A stretch of 27,464 nucleotides of DNA from CP2-2F sp034436235 (GTDB taxonomy: Bacteria > Chloroflexota > Anaerolineae > Aggregatilineales > UBA2796). The stretch spans positions 1 to 27,464 of the forward strand of contig DAOTWB010000192.1 of NCBI GenBank assembly GCA_034436235.1, given 5' to 3'. Position 1 is the stretch's first letter, and each line of letters opens with the position of its first letter. Both the position numbers and the translations under genes were made by a program. The notes under the pieces were generated by a model. That model saw only the letters and a list, made by a program, of their open reading frames with translations, was not told the DNA's origin and did not search any database. Positions 24,680 to 27,464 of this stretch are shown in pieces.

Positions 24680-25150
24680 ATGCCCAGAAGATACCGACCG
24701 AAGCGACGACCTGTCGCGCCTGATATCCGCTACAACAGCGTGATGATCAGCCTGTTCATCAATCGCATGATGCAGCGCGGCAAGAAGAGCCTAGCGCGGC
24801 GCATCATGTACACGGCAATGGACTTGATCGGCGAACGCGCCAAGCGCGACCCAATGGAAGTGCTGGAGACCGCGCTGCGCAACACCACACCGACCGTTGA
24901 AGTGAAGCCGAAGCGCGTTGGCGGCTCAACTTACCAAGTGCCGATGGATGTAGATAAAGAGCGCGGCGAATCGCTTGCCATGCGCTGGATTTTGAGCGCG
25001 GCGCGCGCGCGCAGCGGACGCAGCATGGCGGAAAAGTTGGCAGCTGAGGTTCTAGACGCTTTCAACAACACAGGCGCCGCCGTCAAGAAGAAAGACGAGA
25101 CGCATCGCATGGCAGAGGCGAACCGCGCTTTTGCCCATTACCGTTGGTAA
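24680..25150 (+). CDS. rpsG: 30S ribosomal protein S7
   Basis: S7 is a primary 16S rRNA-binding protein that nucleates the small-subunit head. Its 156 residues are the standard length. Conserved segments are clear: MPRRYRPKRRPVAPD, NRMMQRGKKSLARRIMY, VEVKPKRVGGSTYQVPMDV and NRAFAHYRW at the end. GGAG lies six bases before the ATG. The 13-bp spacing from rpsL and 50-bp spacing to fusA show one operon. In E. coli S7 represses its own operon by binding between rpsL and rpsG; here that gap is too short for a comparable structure, so any control probably acts at the leader. Confidence 0.98.
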   Translation: MPRRYRPKRRPVAPDIRYNSVMISLFINRMMQRGKKSLARRIMYTAMDLIGERAKRDPMEVLETALRNTTPTVEVKPKRVGGSTYQVPMDVDKERGESLAMRWILSAARARSGRSMAEKLAAEVLDAFNNTGAAVKKKDETHRMAEANRAFAHYRW

Positions 25151-25200
25151 CGCGCTCGCGCATCGCAGGCAGGGATTAACAGGAGAAGGCCTTCAAAGCT

Positions 25201-27303
25201 ATGGCGAAGAACGAGAGATACGGCGCATACGACCTGAGCAAGGTTCGCAACATCGGCATTATCGCTCACATTGACGCCGGTAAAACCACGACGACTGAGC
25301 GTATTCTTTACTACACCGGCATGGTGCATCGCATCGGCGAGGTGCATGATGGCGCCGCCACAACGGACTACATGGATCAAGAGCGCGAGCGCGGCATCAC
25401 CATCACAGCGGCAGCGGTCACCTCAAGTTGGCTCGGGCATCAGATCAATCTGATCGATACGCCCGGTCACATTGACTTCACGGCGGAAGTGCAGCGCTCG
25501 CTGCGCGTGCTGGACGGCGGCGTGGTCGTCTTCGATGGCGTGGCAGGCGTCGAGCCACAATCCGAGACCGTCTGGCGCCAAGCCGATAGGTACGGCGTGC
25601 CGCGCATCTGCTTTGTGAACAAGATGGATCGCACGGGCGCCAATTTCCAGCGCTGCGTGGACATGATCGTGGATCGGCTGCACGGCAAGCCCGTCATTCT
25701 CTACTTTCCTTACGGCGAAGGCGAGCGCTTCGCAGGCTTGGTGGACGTGCTGAACATGAAGTTGATCACCTACGGCAACGATCTTGGCACAGACATCCAA
25801 GTGCATGAGCTGCCCAACGATGTCCGTGAGCAGGCTGAGACAGTCCGCGCCGAGACGCTTGAGGCGATCGTCGAGACGGACGAGACGCTCATGGAGCGCT
25901 ATTTGATGGAAGAGCCAATCGCCGTCGAAGACCTTGTGCCTGCCTTGCGCCGCGCCACAATTGCCGGCAAGTGTCATCCGATCTTGTGCGGCTCAGCGCT
26001 CAAGAACAAAGGCGTGCAGCTGCTTCTGGACGCCGTCGTCACGTACTTGCCTTCGCCATTGGATATTCCGCCTGTGCGCGGCACTAATCCTAACACAGGC
26101 GAGGAGATCGTGCGCCAAGCCAGCGATAACGAGCCATTGGCAGCGCTCGTCTTCAAGATCATCACCGATCCGTATGTCGGTCGTCTGGCATTCTTCCGCG
26201 TCTACTCAGGCGTGGTGCGCTCAGGCACAACTGTGCTGAACAGCACCAAAGGCAAGCGCGAGCGCATCGGACGCATGGTGCGCATGTTCGCCGATAAGCG
26301 CGAGGACATTGACGAGGTGCGCGCTGGCGATATCGCCGCCATTCTTGGCTTGAAGGATACCTTCACAGGCGAGACGCTGACCGATCCTGACAATCCGATT
26401 GTATTGGAGAAGATCAGCTTCCCAGAGCCTGTCATCAACGTCGCCATTGAGCCGAAGACGAAGGCTGACCAAGACAAGATGGGCGAGGCGCTGCGCAAAT
26501 TGGCAGAAGAAGACCCAACTTTCCACGTCCGCTCCGACGAAGCGCTCGGTCAGACGCTCATCTATGGCATGGGCGAGCTGCACTTGGAAGTTCTGGTGGA
26601 GCGGATGCGCCGTGAACACGGCGTGGATGCCGTCGTCGGTCGTCCGCGCGTCGCCTATCGCGAGACGATCACGCGCCCTGTGCGCGTGGACGAGACCTTC
26701 AAGCGCCAATCGGGCGGCAAGGGTCAGTACGCGCGCGTGGTGATCGAGGTCGAGCCGCTGCCTGAAGATAGCACTGAGACCTTCCAATTTGTGGATGAGA
26801 TTCGGGCGGGCGCCATTCCGCGCGAGTTCATCAAGCCGACCGAAGAAGGCATTCGTGAGGCGATGCAAGGCGGCGTGATCGCCGGCTATCCAGTGGTCGG
26901 CTTGAAGGTGCGCCTTGTGGACGGCGCCTTCCACGAAGTGGACTCGTCCGAGATGGCGTTCCACATCGCCGGCTCAATGGCGCTCAAAGAAGCGGTGCAG
27001 CGTGGCGGTCCGGTCATCCTTGAGCCGATGATGCGCGTCGAGGTCGTTGTGCCTGATGACTACACAGGCGCTGTGGTCGGCAACTTGTCATCGCGCCGCG
27101 CCTTGATCGAAGGCATGGAGCCGCGCGCGGGCGGTTCGTCGTCCATTCGCGCCATTGTGCCGCTCGGCGAGATGTTCGGCTACGCCACTGACCTGCGCAA
27201 CATGTCGCAAGGGCGTGGCTCGTTCACGATGGAATTCTACAAGTACAATCCTGCGCCAACCAGCATCGCTGAAGAAGTGATCAAAGGGCGCGTCACCAAG
27301 TGA
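25201..27303 (+). CDS. fusA: Elongation factor G
   Basis: EF-G is the GTPase that moves tRNAs and mRNA through the ribosome. The 700-residue length is normal. G-domain motifs are intact: AHIDAGKTTTTERIL (P-loop), the switch region DYMDQERERGITI, DTPGHIDFT, NKMD and a GSALKNKG segment. Domain IV (SGGKGQYARVVIEV) and domain V (MEPRAGGSSSIRAIVPL, MSQGRGSF) are complete. The Shine-Dalgarno is AAGG 11 nt before the ATG, with AGGAG further upstream, an unusually long spacing for such a highly expressed gene. It is third in the str operon, with tuf 24 bp after its stop. Confidence 0.98.
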   Translation: MAKNERYGAYDLSKVRNIGIIAHIDAGKTTTTERILYYTGMVHRIGEVHDGAATTDYMDQERERGITITAAAVTSSWLGHQINLIDTPGHIDFTAEVQRSLRVLDGGVVVFDGVAGVEPQSETVWRQADRYGVPRICFVNKMDRTGANFQRCVDMIVDRLHGKPVILYFPYGEGERFAGLVDVLNMKLITYGNDLGTDIQVHELPNDVREQAETVRAETLEAIVETDETLMERYLMEEPIAVEDLVPALRRATIAGKCHPILCGSALKNKGVQLLLDAVVTYLPSPLDIPPVRGTNPNTGEEIVRQASDNEPLAALVFKIITDPYVGRLAFFRVYSGVVRSGTTVLNSTKGKRERIGRMVRMFADKREDIDEVRAGDIAAILGLKDTFTGETLTDPDNPIVLEKISFPEPVINVAIEPKTKADQDKMGEALRKLAEEDPTFHVRSDEALGQTLIYGMGELHLEVLVERMRREHGVDAVVGRPRVAYRETITRPVRVDETFKRQSGGKGQYARVVIEVEPLPEDSTETFQFVDEIRAGAIPREFIKPTEEGIREAMQGGVIAGYPVVGLKVRLVDGAFHEVDSSEMAFHIAGSMALKEAVQRGGPVILEPMMRVEVVVPDDYTGAVVGNLSSRRALIEGMEPRAGGSSSIRAIVPLGEMFGYATDLRNMSQGRGSFTMEFYKYNPAPTSIAEEVIKGRVTK

Positions 27304-27327
27304 TTCCTGACTACGGAGATAAGAGCT

Positions 27328-27464
27328 ATGGCAAAGAGCAAGTTTGAGCGCACCAAGCCGCACTGCAACATCGGCACCATCGGTCACGTCGACCACGGCA
27401 AGACGTCGCTGACGGCTGCCATCACCAAAGTGCTGGCGTTGCAGAAGCTGGCGGATTACCGCGC
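27328..27464 (+). CDS. tuf: Elongation factor Tu, N-terminal part (cut by window end)
   Basis: Only 45 complete codons are in the window. They read MAKSKFERTKPHCNIGTIGH followed by the P-loop GHVDHGKTSLTAAIT, which is diagnostic for EF-Tu, the GTPase that delivers aminoacyl-tRNA to the ribosome. GGAG (27315-27318) lies nine bases before the ATG. It is the fourth gene of the str operon. The residues after the P-loop (KVLALQKLADYR) are typical of the family. Confidence 0.96.
   Translation, partial: MAKSKFERTKPHCNIGTIGHVDHGKTSLTAAITKVLALQKLADYR

Overview
The window is a GC-rich bacterial chromosome segment that ends in a str operon (rpsL-rpsG-fusA-tuf). The style of the genes points to Chloroflexota, probably Anaerolineae-like: Thr-Pro and Thr-Ala linkers in exported proteins, an N-terminally extended (DUF3417-type) alpha-glucan phosphorylase, DUF4342 and NERD-like proteins, and many two-component and PAS/GAF sensors. 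This assignment is inferred from protein flavour, not from a search. I see no rRNA, tRNA, insertion sequence, integrase or CRISPR array. Coding density is high, and short Shine-Dalgarno sites (GGAG, AGGA) often decide the start codon.

Layout. (1) 1-1695 (-): 5' part of a large PAS/GAF sensor that runs off the window. (2) 1864-3600 (-): M3 oligoendopeptidase, divergent from a secreted four-repeat PPC-like protein (3702-5138). (3) 5237-6379: tgt, for queuosine in tRNA. (4) 6519-9776: a PstS-like lipoprotein, then an amino-acid-type ABC permease with an unusual extracytoplasmic domain, and its ATPase. (5) 9773-15523 (-): a probable four-gene unit transcribed as CARF-HEPN ribonuclease, exported beta-propeller, OmpR-type regulator, histidine kinase. 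(6) 15607-18084 (+), divergent from it: a P-loop (STAND/AAA-like) ATPase with one membrane anchor and a long Thr/Ala tail, then a membrane NERD-like protein. (7) 18100-23858: alpha-glucan phosphorylase, secreted metallophosphoesterase, a miniature ModA-like protein, an MFS exporter and a DUF4342 protein. (8) 23859-27464: terminator-like hairpins, a near-consensus promoter, a structured leader of about 190 nt, and rpsL, rpsG, fusA and the start of tuf.

The best candidate for something undescribed is 14078-18084. A stand-alone CARF-HEPN RNase (Csx1/TM1812 type) lies there with no CRISPR array or type III effector in view. It is divergent from a membrane-anchored ATPase and a NERD-like membrane protein, and it appears co-transcribed with an exported beta-propeller and a two-component system. 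Also notable are a permease with three tandem cysteine-pair modules, a 126-residue ModA-like protein that looks internally deleted, a 15-residue insertion in ribosomal protein S12, promoters that imply leaderless mRNAs, and strong depletion of GGCC and CCGG across the whole window.
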